This document shows positions 42,515 through 51,470 of a stretch of 64,000 nt of DNA, piece by piece; positions within the stretch are counted from its first letter, which is position 1, and each line of letters opens with the position of its first letter. The position numbers and the translations under genes are program-made. The DNA comes from Paraburkholderia sp. NMBU_R16. GTDB lineage: Bacteria; Pseudomonadota; Gammaproteobacteria; Burkholderiales; Burkholderiaceae. The notes beneath the pieces were generated by a model. The model searched no databases and was not told where the DNA came from. It saw only the letters and a list, made by a program, of their open reading frames with translations. The stretch lies in the NCBI RefSeq assembly GCF_013282575.1, contig NZ_JAAAYE010000001.1, positions 62,001 to 126,000 of the forward strand, given 5' to 3'.

Positions 42515-44445
42515 TGAATGCACCCGAAAACGCTCCCGACCCGAACCTCGCTCGGCACGCCGGCACGGGCGCCACCGTCCGTCTGACCGCCGCGCAGGCA
42601 CTCGTCAGGTTTCTCGCAGCGCAGCGCGTATCGATCGATACCGACGACGGCCAGACCGAGAGCGTGCCGCTTTTCGGCGGCGTATTCGCCATCTTCGGCC
42701 ACGGCAATGTAGCCGGCATCGGCGAGGCGCTCTATCAGCACCGCGAAGTACTGCCCACCTATCGCGCGCACAACGAGCAAGCGATGGCGCATGCGGCCAT
42801 AGCCTATGCGAAAGCGCATTTTCGCCGACGCATGATGGCCGTGACGACCTCGATCGGACCGGGCGCGACGAATCTCGTCACGGCAGCGGCGCTCGCCCAT
42901 GTGAATCGATTGCCGGTCCTGCTGCTGCCCGGCGATATCTTCGTCTCGCGCGCACCGGACCCGGTGCTGCAGCAGGTCGAGGATTTCCACGACGGCGGCG
43001 TCTCCGCCAATGACACGCTCAAACCGGTATCGCGATACTTCGATCGCATCGTCCATCCGGCGCAACTGCTGAGCGCGCTGCCACGTGCGCTGCGCGTGCT
43101 GACCGACGCCGCGCTCTGCGGCCCGGTCACGCTCGCGATGCCGCAAGACGTCCAGGCGATGGCATACGATTTCCCGGTCGATTTCTTCGCGACGCGGCTG
43201 GTCACGTTCCACTCGCCGGCCCCGAGCGCCGCGGAACTGGATGCCGCGCTCGCAGCCTTGCAACGCGCCACGAACCCGATGATCGTCGCCGGCGGCGGCG
43301 TGCTCTACAGCCGCGGTGCCGCCGCCGCGTTGGCGGCGCTGGCCGAACGCCACGGCATCCCGGTTGCGGAGACGCAAGCCGGCAAAAGCACGCTGCCTTG
43401 GGATCATCCACTCAATGTCGGTGCGATCGGCGTCACGGGCTCGAGCGCCGCCAACGCGCTCGCGCACGAAGCCGATTGCGTGCTGGCCATCGGCACGCGC
43501 TTGCAGGACTTCACGACGGGCTCGAACACGCTGTTCACGCAAGCCGAAGTGGTCTGTGTCAATGCGAATATGTTCGATGGGATCAAGCATCGCGCGGTGC
43601 CTGTCGTTGCCGACGCCTGCGCGGCAATCGACGCGCTCGCGGCTTGTCTCGGGTCATGGCGGGCAAGCACGGCCTGGACCGAACGCGCACGCACACGGGC
43701 CAGCCAATGGCGCGACACGGTTACACAGCGCACCCATGCGGAGCCCGTACCGGGCAAACTGCCGTACGACGCCGACGTCATCGGCGCCGTTCAGCGCTCG
43801 TCGGCCCGTTCCGCAGCCGAGGATATCGCAGTATGCGCGGCGGGGACGCTGCCGGCCGAGTTGCATAAGCTTTGGCGGGCGGCACGCCCGGGCGGCTATC
43901 ACGTCGAATATGGCTACTCGTGCATGGGCTACGAAATCGCCGGTGGCCTCGGGGTTAAGCTGGCCAGGCCGCAACGCGAAGTGATCGTTCTCGTCGGCGA
44001 TGGCAGCTATCTGATGATGAACAGCGAGATCGCCACGTCCGTGATGCTGGGAGCCAAGCTCATCGTCGTCGTGCTCGACAATCGCGGCTACGGCTGCATC
44101 AACCGGCTGCAGCAAGCCTGCGGCGGCGCGCCGTTCAACAACCTGCTCGACGATTGCCTGCAAGGGCCGCTGGGCGCACCGGCGATCGACTTCGCCGCTC
44201 ACGCGCGTTCACTGGGCGCACACGCCGAACACGTGGCCGACGTGGCTGGCCTCGAGGCGGCGCTCGCGCGCGCGCGTGCGGCCGATCGGACGACGGTGCT
44301 CGTCATCGACACCGACCCGGCCCGCACGACCGAAGATGGCGGTTGGTGGTGGGAAGTCGCCGTGCCGGCCGTATCGGAGCGCGAGGCGGTACGCACAGCG
44401 CGCGCCGACTACGAAGCGCAGCTCGCGGCACGCGGCACGCGCTAA
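42514..44445 (+). CDS. iolD: 3D-(3,5/4)-trihydroxycyclohexane-1,2-dione acylhydrolase
   Basis: A 643-residue thiamine-diphosphate enzyme that opens the ring of the diketone made by IolE. The catalytic glutamate lies in YRAHNEQAMAHAAIAYAKA, the central domain around NPMIVAGGGVLYSRGA, and the ThDP/Mg motif is VLVGDGSYLMMNSEIATSVM followed by VVVLDNRGYGCINRLQ. The ATG overlaps the iolC stop by one base, and GGAGG stands seven bases before it. Length fits IolD. Cytoplasmic. Confidence 0.94.
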   Translation: MNAPENAPDPNLARHAGTGATVRLTAAQALVRFLAAQRVSIDTDDGQTESVPLFGGVFAIFGHGNVAGIGEALYQHREVLPTYRAHNEQAMAHAAIAYAKAHFRRRMMAVTTSIGPGATNLVTAAALAHVNRLPVLLLPGDIFVSRAPDPVLQQVEDFHDGGVSANDTLKPVSRYFDRIVHPAQLLSALPRALRVLTDAALCGPVTLAMPQDVQAMAYDFPVDFFATRLVTFHSPAPSAAELDAALAALQRATNPMIVAGGGVLYSRGAAAALAALAERHGIPVAETQAGKSTLPWDHPLNVGAIGVTGSSAANALAHEADCVLAIGTRLQDFTTGSNTLFTQAEVVCVNANMFDGIKHRAVPVVADACAAIDALAACLGSWRASTAWTERARTRASQWRDTVTQRTHAEPVPGKLPYDADVIGAVQRSSARSAAEDIAVCAAGTLPAELHKLWRAARPGGYHVEYGYSCMGYEIAGGLGVKLARPQREVIVLVGDGSYLMMNSEIATSVMLGAKLIVVVLDNRGYGCINRLQQACGGAPFNNLLDDCLQGPLGAPAIDFAAHARSLGAHAEHVADVAGLEAALARARAADRTTVLVIDTDPARTTEDGGWWWEVAVPAVSEREAVRTARADYEAQLAARGTR

Positions 44446-44505
44446 AAGTTGATTTGCGACTGGCGGCAGCCAGGCGCAAAGACAGATTACACATCGAGGA
44501 TCAGC

Positions 44506-45435
44506 ATGAGTGCTTTCGAAGTCCGCATCGGCATCAATCCGCTGTCGTGGATGAACGACGACCTCCCCTCGCTGGGGGGCGAAACCCCGCTCGAAGTCGC
44601 CCTGACGGAAGGCCGGCAAATCGGCTACGAGGGGTTCGAACTCGGCAACAAATTTCCGCGCGAACCGCAGGCCCTGAAGGCACTGCTCGCGCAATACGAC
44701 CTCTCGCTCGTCTCGGGCTGGTATTCGGGCCGGCTCGCGCAACGCAGCGCGGAAGAGGAAATTGCCGCGGTCGGACCGCACCTCGAGCTACTCGCGAAAA
44801 ACGGTGCGACGGTAATGGTCTATGGCGAAGTCGCCGACACGATCCAAGGCTCGCCACTACCGCTCTTTCAGCGGCCGCGGTTCTTCACCGAGGCGCAATG
44901 GAGCACATACGCCGAGCGGCTCGAGCGCTTCGCGCGTTACACCCTTTCGCAAGGCGTGCGCGTCGCTTATCACCATCACATGGGGGCCTATGTCGAAACG
45001 CCGGCCGATGTCGACGAACTGATGACGCGCACGACCGATGCCGTCGGCTTGCTGCTCGACACGGGCCATATCACGTTCGCGGGAGGCGACCCGCTCGCGC
45101 TCCTGGAACGGTACGCCGCCCGCGTTTGCCACGTGCACTGCAAGGATGTTCGGCCCGACGTCGTCAAGCTCGCCCGCAACCGCGATTGGAGCTTCCTCGA
45201 AGCGGTCATCAATGGCGCGTTCACGGTGCCGGGAGATGGTGCGGTCGATTTCGCCGCGGTGATCGGCAAGCTCAAGGAGATCGGCTATCGCGGCTGGCTC
45301 GTCGTCGAAGCCGAGCAGGATCCCGTCATCGCGCCCAGCTATGCGTACGCTGAAAAAGGGTACCGGACGCTGCGCGCGCTCGTCGATGCGCCATCGATCG
45401 CGCCGAACGCCGCCACTGCCAAGGAGATCGCCTGA
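44506..45435 (+). CDS. iolE: Myo-inosose-2 dehydratase
   Basis: A 309-residue xylose-isomerase-like TIM barrel that dehydrates 2-keto-myo-inositol. It begins VRIGINPLSWMNDDLPSLGG, typical of IolE, with VAYHHHMGAYVETPADVDEL and LLDTGHITFAGGDP holding metal-binding His/Asp residues and CHVHCKDVRPDV a further pair. GAGGATCAGC gives a ribosome site for ATG 44506. Its stop overlaps the start of iolB. Confidence 0.94.
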   Translation: MSAFEVRIGINPLSWMNDDLPSLGGETPLEVALTEGRQIGYEGFELGNKFPREPQALKALLAQYDLSLVSGWYSGRLAQRSAEEEIAAVGPHLELLAKNGATVMVYGEVADTIQGSPLPLFQRPRFFTEAQWSTYAERLERFARYTLSQGVRVAYHHHMGAYVETPADVDELMTRTTDAVGLLLDTGHITFAGGDPLALLERYAARVCHVHCKDVRPDVVKLARNRDWSFLEAVINGAFTVPGDGAVDFAAVIGKLKEIGYRGWLVVEAEQDPVIAPSYAYAEKGYRTLRALVDAPSIAPNAATAKEIA

Positions 45436-46235
45436 TGAGCCTGCTCGTGAAAGCCCAACGCGAGGGCTCGACGATCGCACGCGTAACACCCGAATCGGCC
45501 GGCTGGCGTTATGTCGGCTTTGCCGCCCACAGATTGAGCGAGGGCGAGGCACTCGACGTTCATGAAGTGGCGCGCGAAGTCTGCATCGTCGTGCTGACCG
45601 GCACCGTAACGATCGAGGCAGACGGTCAGCGGTTCTCGAGCATCGGTACGCGCGCCAGTGTGTTCGAGGACACGTCCCCCTACGCGCTGTACCTGCCGCC
45701 CGGCAAACGCGCGACGGTGCGCGCCGAACGCAGCGCGGAAATCGGCGTCGCAAGCGCGCCGGGTACGGGCCGTTACCCGATGCGTTTGATCGAGCCCTCG
45801 CAGATGAAGCGTTCCGTTCGCGGCAAAGGACTCAATACGCGCTATGTTTGCGACATCCTGCCGCAAACCGAGCCCGCCGAATCACTGCTCGTCGTCGAAG
45901 TGCGCACGCCGGGCGGGCACGCATCGAGCTATCCGCCGCACAAGCATGATGCCGACGACATTCCGCTCGAAAGTGCGCTCGAAGAGACGTACTACCATCG
46001 GCTCGATCCGCCGCAAGGGTTCGCGTTCCAGCGCGTCTATACGGACAGCCGCGATATCGACGAATCGATGGCAGTCGAAAACCACGATGTCGTGATGGTG
46101 CCGCGCGGCTATCATCCTGTCGTCGTGCCGTACGGATACGACTCCTACTATCTGAACGTCATGGCCGGGCCGCAGCGCGTCTGGCACTTCAAGAACGATC
46201 CCGCGCACGAGTGGATCATCACGCGCGACGTTTGA
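45435..46235 (+). CDS. iolB: 5-deoxy-glucuronate isomerase
   Basis: A 266-residue double-cupin isomerase that turns 5-deoxy-glucuronate into 2-deoxy-5-keto-gluconate, the substrate of IolC. ASSYPPHKHDADDIPLESAL holds the metal-binding His cluster, YYHRLDPPQGFAFQRVYTD the glutamate/histidine region, and VMVPRGYHPVVVPYGYDSYY the C-terminal cupin motif. ATG overlaps the iolE stop (TGATG). Last gene of the operon; a perfect 11-base stem hairpin follows. iolA, for the final semialdehyde step, is not present in this window. Confidence 0.94.
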   Translation: MSLLVKAQREGSTIARVTPESAGWRYVGFAAHRLSEGEALDVHEVAREVCIVVLTGTVTIEADGQRFSSIGTRASVFEDTSPYALYLPPGKRATVRAERSAEIGVASAPGTGRYPMRLIEPSQMKRSVRGKGLNTRYVCDILPQTEPAESLLVVEVRTPGGHASSYPPHKHDADDIPLESALEETYYHRLDPPQGFAFQRVYTDSRDIDESMAVENHDVVMVPRGYHPVVVPYGYDSYYLNVMAGPQRVWHFKNDPAHEWIITRDV

Positions 46236-46289
46236 GAAGCTCCGGCATTGTTCGAGTGCCGAGTGCACACGCTGATGCCTCGCCAGACG

Positions 46290-46323
46290 ATCGCCGCGCC
46301 GATACATCTGACGGCGCGGCGAT
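46290..46323. terminator. Perfect 11-bp stem hairpin between iolB and the convergent gene
   Basis: ATCGCCGCGCC (46290-46300) pairs perfectly with GGCGCGGCGAT (46313-46323), loop of 12. It lies in the 107-base gap between convergent genes and probably ends both transcripts. No T-run. Confidence 0.6.
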
Positions 46324-46342
46324 ACGCGCGACGGGTGGAGGT

Positions 46343-46768
46343 TCAAAACACCCGCGAGCGATCTGCCGCGGATGCCTGCGGCTCGACGTCGACGAATTCC
46401 ATCTTCATCGAAAGCGGTCCTTCGCTCGTGGCCGAATAGCGGACCGCGGGCGCGTTGAGCACGCTCTCGTCCGTTACGCCGAGCCATCCCGTTTCCTGCT
46501 CGCGCCCGATAGTGGTCTGGTAGCCGCCGGCCGAGCCATAGTCGACGTCCAGCCCGTCGGCAACGATCAGCCCCACCGCATGGGCGTCGATCTCGCCGCT
46601 GTCTTCGGCCGGCACGAAAAGCTCGGCCGAGCCCCCCGGCGGCAACCGGTAAGGCTTCGCCTTCGGGCGACCGTCGAGTATCAGAATCTGGTCGTCCCAG
46701 TTGGGGTCGCCGGAAATGAAAATATCGCGGCTCGATTGGTTGCTGACTTGAACGATGGCATCGCTCAT
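46343..46768 (-). CDS. Uncharacterised 141-residue protein, second gene of a two-gene operon
   Basis: An acidic soluble protein without signal peptide or membrane segment. It begins MSDAIVQVSNQSSRDIFISG and alternates hydrophobic and polar residues in a way suggesting a beta-sandwich (YRLPPGGSAELFVPAEDS; GPLSMKMEFVDVEP). I recognise no family and see no catalytic motif or cysteine. GGAGAGTCGAACC before the ATG is a good ribosome site. It starts 30 bases after the 62-residue gene, so the two are almost certainly made together. Confidence 0.75.
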   Translation of the reverse strand: MSDAIVQVSNQSSRDIFISGDPNWDDQILILDGRPKAKPYRLPPGGSAELFVPAEDSGEIDAHAVGLIVADGLDVDYGSAGGYQTTIGREQETGWLGVTDESVLNAPAVRYSATSEGPLSMKMEFVDVEPQASAADRSRVF

Positions 46769-46798
46769 GGTTCGACTCTCCTTTGAAAGCGCCGAACG

Positions 46799-46987
46799 TC
46801 AGAACGAGAACGGCGGAGCTTCGCTACGAAACAGCGCGGATTGATTGGCCGTCTGTGCAAATCCGTTCATCGGCGGCGGATAAGGTTCGCCTGCCACGAA
46901 CCTGCTACCGCTTTGCGCGATCGATTCATAAACGAGCGTCGGCTCTGGAAACTCGGGACTACTGACCGTATTGATTGGATAAGCCAT
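46799..46987 (-). CDS. Uncharacterised 62-residue protein, first gene of a two-gene operon
   Basis: A short Pro/Ser-rich protein starting MAYPINTVSSPEFPEPTLVY and ending EAPPFSF, with no cysteine, membrane segment or signal peptide. GAGGAGAGCACGC before the ATG supports translation. No family is recognised. The composition is that of a disordered or peptide-like protein. It precedes the 141-residue gene in the same operon, with no other gene nearby on this strand until livF. Confidence 0.65.
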   Translation of the reverse strand: MAYPINTVSSPEFPEPTLVYESIAQSGSRFVAGEPYPPPMNGFAQTANQSALFRSEAPPFSF

Positions 46988-47192
46988 TGCGTGCTCTCCT
47001 CAGACTGGACTGCCGCCACTGCGCGCGTGCTCCGGGCTGAAGCCGCATCTGCAGAAGCGGGACGATCCTATCCGCGCCGGTATCGGACCGGGCGAGCCGC
47101 GCACCGACTATCGGACGTTCGGAAGCACGAGGCGCGTCATCGCAATCGAGACAGGTTATCTCGAAGCAAAAGCACGGAAAGCGGCCGTCGAC

Positions 47193-47903
47193 TCACTGTC
47201 CGACCGCAATCCATTCATCGACGATATCCGAGCCGAGCGCTTGCATCGGGCCGTCGAATACGAGGCGCCCATGCCCCATGACCGCAACGCGTCGGGCAAT
47301 GTCGCGCGCGATGGTGAAGCGCTGTTCGATCAGCAGCACCGCGCCGCCCTCCTCGCCAAGTTCGCGCAGGCAGCGCAGGACCTCGGCCACTGCCTGCGGC
47401 GCCAGGCCTTCGGTAGGTTCGTCTACGATCATGAGCCGCGGCTCGCCAAGCCATGCCCGCGCCAACGCCAGCATCTGCTGCTCGCCGCCCGACAGGCTGC
47501 CCGCTTGCGTGCGGCGCCGGGCCGCGAGCATCGGGAACCGGTCATAGGCGCGCTCGAGTGCGGCGCGTATGGCCTGTCGCCGCTTGCCGGGTTTGACGCC
47601 GAGCTGCAGATTCTCATCGACGGAGAGTTCGGCAAAAACATCGCGCCGTTCGGCCACATAACCGATCCCGCGCCGGGCGATCTCGAAGGTCGGTTGCGCG
47701 ATCAGTTCGTCACCGTCGAAGCGAACCGATCCCTCGCGCGCGACCAGCCCGACCAGCGCTTTCGCGAATGTCGATCGGCCCGCGCCGTTGCGTCCGACGA
47801 GCGCCACGATTTCACCGGCGTCGATGGACAGATCGACGTCGCGAAGCACCTGCATTTCGCCGTAAAAAGCGCGCAACCCGCGCACGGTGAGCAACGTACT
47901 CAT
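47193..47903 (-). CDS. livF: Branched-chain amino acid ABC transporter ATPase, LivF type, with Walker A Lys replaced by Arg
   Basis: A 236-residue ABC ATPase in LivF position. The Walker A loop reads LVGRNGAGRSTFA: the invariant lysine is arginine (Arg43, codon CGA at 47775-47777). The signature LSGGEQQMLALARA, Walker B RLMIVDEPTEGLAPQ and switch His region (AVLLIEQRF, where LivF often has LVEQN) are otherwise present. Last gene of a livH-M-G-F operon, overlapping livG by four bases. LivF and LivG normally pair as the two ATPases of the HAAT importer. The substitution would be expected to slow ATP hydrolysis strongly. Confidence 0.88.
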   Translation of the reverse strand: MSTLLTVRGLRAFYGEMQVLRDVDLSIDAGEIVALVGRNGAGRSTFAKALVGLVAREGSVRFDGDELIAQPTFEIARRGIGYVAERRDVFAELSVDENLQLGVKPGKRRQAIRAALERAYDRFPMLAARRRTQAGSLSGGEQQMLALARAWLGEPRLMIVDEPTEGLAPQAVAEVLRCLRELGEEGGAVLLIEQRFTIARDIARRVAVMGHGRLVFDGPMQALGSDIVDEWIAVGQ

Positions 47904-48655
47904 GAGAGTGGCCTGTCGCCGAGATAAGCGGCACGCACGCTCGCATCGGCGCGAATCTCGTCCGGCGTACCGGTCGCCACGATGCGCCCCTGCACGAGTA
48001 CCGAGATGCGATCGGCCAAGCCGAACACGGCCTCCATATCGTGCTCGATCATGAGGAGGGTTTTGCCTGCGCTCGCCGTGCGCAACAGCGCAATGGCTCG
48101 GCGCGCTTCCTCGCGGTTCAAGCCGGCAGTCGGCTCGTCGACGAGCAGCGTCGTCGCGCCGCTCGCCAGCGCGATACCGAGATCGAGCGCGCGCGCGTCG
48201 CCATAGCTGAGGGCCGCCGCAGGTGCATCGGCATGGCCGCTCAACGCGAGCGCGTCGAGCACTTCCCACGCACGCCGGTCGACCTCGCGCGAGCCGGCAA
48301 GATGGCGCCGCCAACCCAGCGAGCGGGCGCTGCCGCAGCGCACCGCGCAGCGCAGGTTCTCGAGCACGCTCATCCGCTCGAACACGCTCGTCGTCTGAAA
48401 GCTGCGCGCAAGACCCCGTCGCGCGATTGCGTGCGCCGCGCGCCCGGTGATATCGGTACCGTCGAGCACGACGCGCCCTCTGCGCGGACGGCGGATGCCG
48501 GCAATGACGTCGAATAGCGTCGACTTGCCCGCGCCGTTCGGCCCGATCAGCGCGTGGCGCTCCCCGGCCTCGATCGAAAGATCGATACCGCGCAGCACCT
48601 CGGTCGCGCCGAAGCGCTGCTCGATGCCTGTCAGGGCGAGCGCTGCGCGCATCAT
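47900..48655 (-). CDS. livG: Branched-chain amino acid ABC transporter ATPase, LivG type
   Basis: A 251-residue ATPase with an intact Walker A ([14 protein letters not shown]), signature ALSYGDARALDLGIALA (the LSYG variant usual in LivG) and Walker B TTLLVDEPTAGLN, plus switch histidine in MIEHDMEAVF. FQTTSVFERMSVLENL is a LivG hallmark. It overlaps livM by four bases at its start and livF by four at its end. It could carry the hydrolytic work if LivF is impaired. Confidence 0.9.
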   Translation of the reverse strand: MMRAALALTGIEQRFGATEVLRGIDLSIEAGERHALIGPNGAGKSTLFDVIAGIRRPRRGRVVLDGTDITGRAAHAIARRGLARSFQTTSVFERMSVLENLRCAVRCGSARSLGWRRHLAGSREVDRRAWEVLDALALSGHADAPAAALSYGDARALDLGIALASGATTLLVDEPTAGLNREEARRAIALLRTASAGKTLLMIEHDMEAVFGLADRISVLVQGRIVATGTPDEIRADASVRAAYLGDRPLS

Positions 48656-49941
48656 GACCGCGCTCCCCGATGTACCGCCCTGCCGTGCCCGCTCGTTCTC
48701 GCGCGCCGCGCATGAAGCGCCGCGATCGCACCGACGCACGCGAGCGCGGCCACGACCGCCCAGGTCATCGGCGAGGCCGCATCGAACCGGTACGCGCCGA
48801 AGTGCCATTGCCCTCCGGCATCGGCTGCGAATTGACGTGCATAGAGCGTCTCGATACCGAGTACGCAAGCTGCGAGCGCAGCCAGCCACGCCACGGCACT
48901 CGAGAACGCCGCACGCACCATGGCGAGCCGTTCGGATCGGCCGAGCGTGCCGAGCCGCCCGATCGCCGCGAAGCCATGGCCGACGATACCGACGATACCG
49001 TTGGGTGCGCGCATCACGATCGCCACGAAAATGAGCCCGAGATAGAGCGGCCATGCGCGCGTCACCGAAGCCAGCCCGACGCTGAAGCCGGTCAGCATGG
49101 CAGCGCCGAGCACGGGTCCAAAAAACGACGCGCTGCCGCCCATCACCGTAGCGATCAGCACGTCGCCCGAGCGGGCCATACTCAGGCCTTCGGACGATGC
49201 GACTTCGATGTCGATGAGCGTCAGTGTTCCCGCCACGCCCGCAAAAAACGCGGAGACGACGACCATCGCATAGCGAACCCGGCGCGGGTCGGTACCGAGT
49301 GCGGACACGCGCCGTTCGTTGTCCCGCACCGCGTTGGCCAGCCGCGCGAACGGCGTGCGCGCCAGCGCTGCCATCGCCGCGCAAGCCAGCATGCACCATG
49401 TCGCTACCACCGCATAGGCTTCGCGCGCCGGTCCGAACGTCCAGTGACCCCAGGCCGGTCCGGCCGCACGATCGATGACGACGCCGGCCGCATCGCCGAA
49501 ACCGGCCGGCGCCGCCCAGACGACAGCGAGCGCCAGCTCGCCGATCCCGAGCGTGATCATGGCAAACGCGGTGCCGGCCCGGCGTGTTGCGATAAAGCCG
49601 AATGCGACGGCCAGTGCGGCACCGGCCATGCCGCCGACGAGCGGCAGGTACGGCAAGGCGATCCCGTAACGGTTGAAGGCCTGCGCGGCCACGAATGCCG
49701 CGAGCCCTGAATAGGCCGCGTGGCCAAACGAGAGCAAGCCCGTCTCACCGAGCAGCAGGTTGTAGGACAGCGCGAGCACGATCATCGCCGCGGTTTGCGC
49801 GAGATAGGCAAGAAGCCCTCGATACTCCGCCGTCAGCGCCAGTGGCGCGGCGAAAATCGCGACCAGCACGACCCATGGAGTGAGAACGCGTAGGGCGCGC
49901 GATGCGCGACGCTGCGATGCACTCATCGGCTCATGCGGCAT
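48652..49941 (-). CDS. livM: Branched-chain amino acid ABC transporter permease, LivM type
   Basis: A 429-residue permease with about ten membrane segments. LALSYNLLLGETGLLSFGHA is the LivM motif and TVMGGSASFFGPVLGAAML the coupling region. The C-terminal ~80 residues add two more hydrophobic segments beyond the usual LivM end. ATG 49941 overlaps livH; ATG 49926, just after the livH stop, is an alternative. Works with LivH, LivG and LivF; the substrate may be a branched-chain amino acid, an amide, urea or a related compound. Confidence 0.87.
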   Translation of the reverse strand: MPHEPMSASQRRASRALRVLTPWVVLVAIFAAPLALTAEYRGLLAYLAQTAAMIVLALSYNLLLGETGLLSFGHAAYSGLAAFVAAQAFNRYGIALPYLPLVGGMAGAALAVAFGFIATRRAGTAFAMITLGIGELALAVVWAAPAGFGDAAGVVIDRAAGPAWGHWTFGPAREAYAVVATWCMLACAAMAALARTPFARLANAVRDNERRVSALGTDPRRVRYAMVVVSAFFAGVAGTLTLIDIEVASSEGLSMARSGDVLIATVMGGSASFFGPVLGAAMLTGFSVGLASVTRAWPLYLGLIFVAIVMRAPNGIVGIVGHGFAAIGRLGTLGRSERLAMVRAAFSSAVAWLAALAACVLGIETLYARQFAADAGGQWHFGAYRFDAASPMTWAVVAALACVGAIAALHARRARTSGHGRAVHRGARS

Positions 49942-50869
49942 CGCCGCGCGTTCCGGCGATCCCTCGCGGGCGGCATACGAGCATCGCCACGAGCAGCAGG
50001 TACGGCACGAGCGGCGCAAGCTGGGCGAGCGTCAGCGCCCCCCACCGTGAAGGCAAAGCGAGCCCGGCCGCGTCGGCGAGCGCGGCGAGCCGCCACGGGC
50101 TGGCAGCCGCGAAAGTCTGAAGACAACCGATCAGCAGAGAGGCCGCGAGGGCGCCGCCGATAGAGCCGAGCCCCCCAACGATGACGACGACGAAGACGAT
50201 CGATCCCATCGACTCGGCCATCCCCGGCTCGACGACGAAAAGCGGTGCACCGACGACGCCGGCCAGCGCCGCGAGGCCCGTGCCCAGTGCAAAAACGAGC
50301 GTGCCGATACGCGGCACATCGTGGCCCAGTGCTTCCACGGCCTGCCGCGCGCCGAGCGCGGCACGCAGTACGAGGCCGGTCCGCGAAAGATGCAGGACGG
50401 CGTAAAGCAGCGCGAGCATGACGAGCGCCGTCGCCATCACGAATGCGCGATAGCGCGGGAAAGCGGCCGAGTCGAACACGAACAACGGCGCATCGAGTAC
50501 CGCGGGCACCGGGGCCGCCAGCGTGCCGGGTCCCCAAACGAATTTGACCGCTTCGCCGAGGAGATAGGCGAGCCCGAATGTCAGCAGCAATTCGTGCAAC
50601 GCGCCTTGCGCGCGCACGTGACGCAGCGCTAGCCGCTCGACGAGCGCACCGGCCGCGCCCACGACGGCGGGTGCCGCAACGATCGCAACCCAGAAGCTCC
50701 AATGGGCACCGATTGCCGTGCCGACATACGCGCCGAGCATGTAAAAGCTTGCATGCGCGACATTGAGGACGCCGAGAAAACTGAAGATCAGCGTCAAGCC
50801 CGACGAAAGCATGAAAAGCAGCAGCCCGTAGCTGATGCCGTTCATGGCATCGACGATGAATGTGCTCAT
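49931..50869 (-). CDS. livH: Branched-chain amino acid ABC transporter permease, LivH type
   Basis: A 312-residue permease with about eight membrane segments. It begins MSTFIVDAMNGISYGLLLFM and has TLIFSFLGVLNVAHASFYML, the LivH signature, and IVGGLGSIGGALAASLLIGC near the end. First gene of the liv-type operon. No periplasmic binding-protein gene stands in front of it: the next gene upstream, ending 13 bases before, is a NUDIX hydrolase on the same strand. The binding protein must be encoded elsewhere. Confidence 0.9.
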   Translation of the reverse strand: MSTFIVDAMNGISYGLLLFMLSSGLTLIFSFLGVLNVAHASFYMLGAYVGTAIGAHWSFWVAIVAAPAVVGAAGALVERLALRHVRAQGALHELLLTFGLAYLLGEAVKFVWGPGTLAAPVPAVLDAPLFVFDSAAFPRYRAFVMATALVMLALLYAVLHLSRTGLVLRAALGARQAVEALGHDVPRIGTLVFALGTGLAALAGVVGAPLFVVEPGMAESMGSIVFVVVIVGGLGSIGGALAASLLIGCLQTFAAASPWRLAALADAAGLALPSRWGALTLAQLAPLVPYLLLVAMLVCRPRGIAGTRGDAA

Positions 50870-50882
50870 GATGCTGCGGGCG

Positions 50883-51422
50883 TTACTGCCCCGGCCTGTC
50901 CACGAACTCGAACGGCAGGCCCCGCCGGCGCATCCATTCGGCCAGGGCCTGACCGGTCCCCGCACGCCATGGACGCAGCTTCGCCGGCTCGACGAGCCGA
51001 TATTCGAGCAGCTCCGGCGACAGCGAAATCGTGCCGTGGGCCTGCACGTGATACGCGATGATGAGCTCGTTCTTTCGAATGAATTCATAGACGCCGATCA
51101 GTTCGGTCGTCTCGGCATGCAGCGACGTTTCTTCGCGCACTTCCCGCGCAATTCCGGCTTCAGGCGTCTCGCCGTTTTCGAGAAAACCGGTGATCAGGGC
51201 AAACACGCCCTCCGCCCAGGCGGCATTGCGGGCGAGCAGAATTTTGCCTTCGTACTCGACGATTGCCGCGACGACAGGCACCGGGTTATGCCAGTGAACG
51301 AACCCACAGTCCCCATCGGGACAGACGCGGCGCGTGCGGCCACCCTCCTCGGCAGCATCGTCGCGCTCGACGAGCGGCTTCGTGCAATGCGGGCAGTATC
51401 GATAATCGCTGGAAACGTTCAT
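50883..51422 (-). CDS. NUDIX hydrolase with N-terminal zinc ribbon
   Basis: A 179-residue hydrolase. A CxxC...CxxxxC zinc ribbon (YCPHCTKPL and VCPDGDC) precedes the NUDIX box GFLENGETPEAGIAREVREE. Proteins with this layout resemble NADH pyrophosphatase NudC and related cap- or nucleotide-cleaving enzymes, but are shorter; the substrate is open. It starts 48 bases after the MFS gene and ends 13 bases before livH, so it may be part of a longer transcript. Confidence 0.87.
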   Translation of the reverse strand: MNVSSDYRYCPHCTKPLVERDDAAEEGGRTRRVCPDGDCGFVHWHNPVPVVAAIVEYEGKILLARNAAWAEGVFALITGFLENGETPEAGIAREVREETSLHAETTELIGVYEFIRKNELIIAYHVQAHGTISLSPELLEYRLVEPAKLRPWRAGTGQALAEWMRRRGLPFEFVDRPGQ

Positions 51423-51470
51423 GGGTGGCGCGGAATGTGGCTGGCCGGCCAGGGCCGGAACGCGCACATT

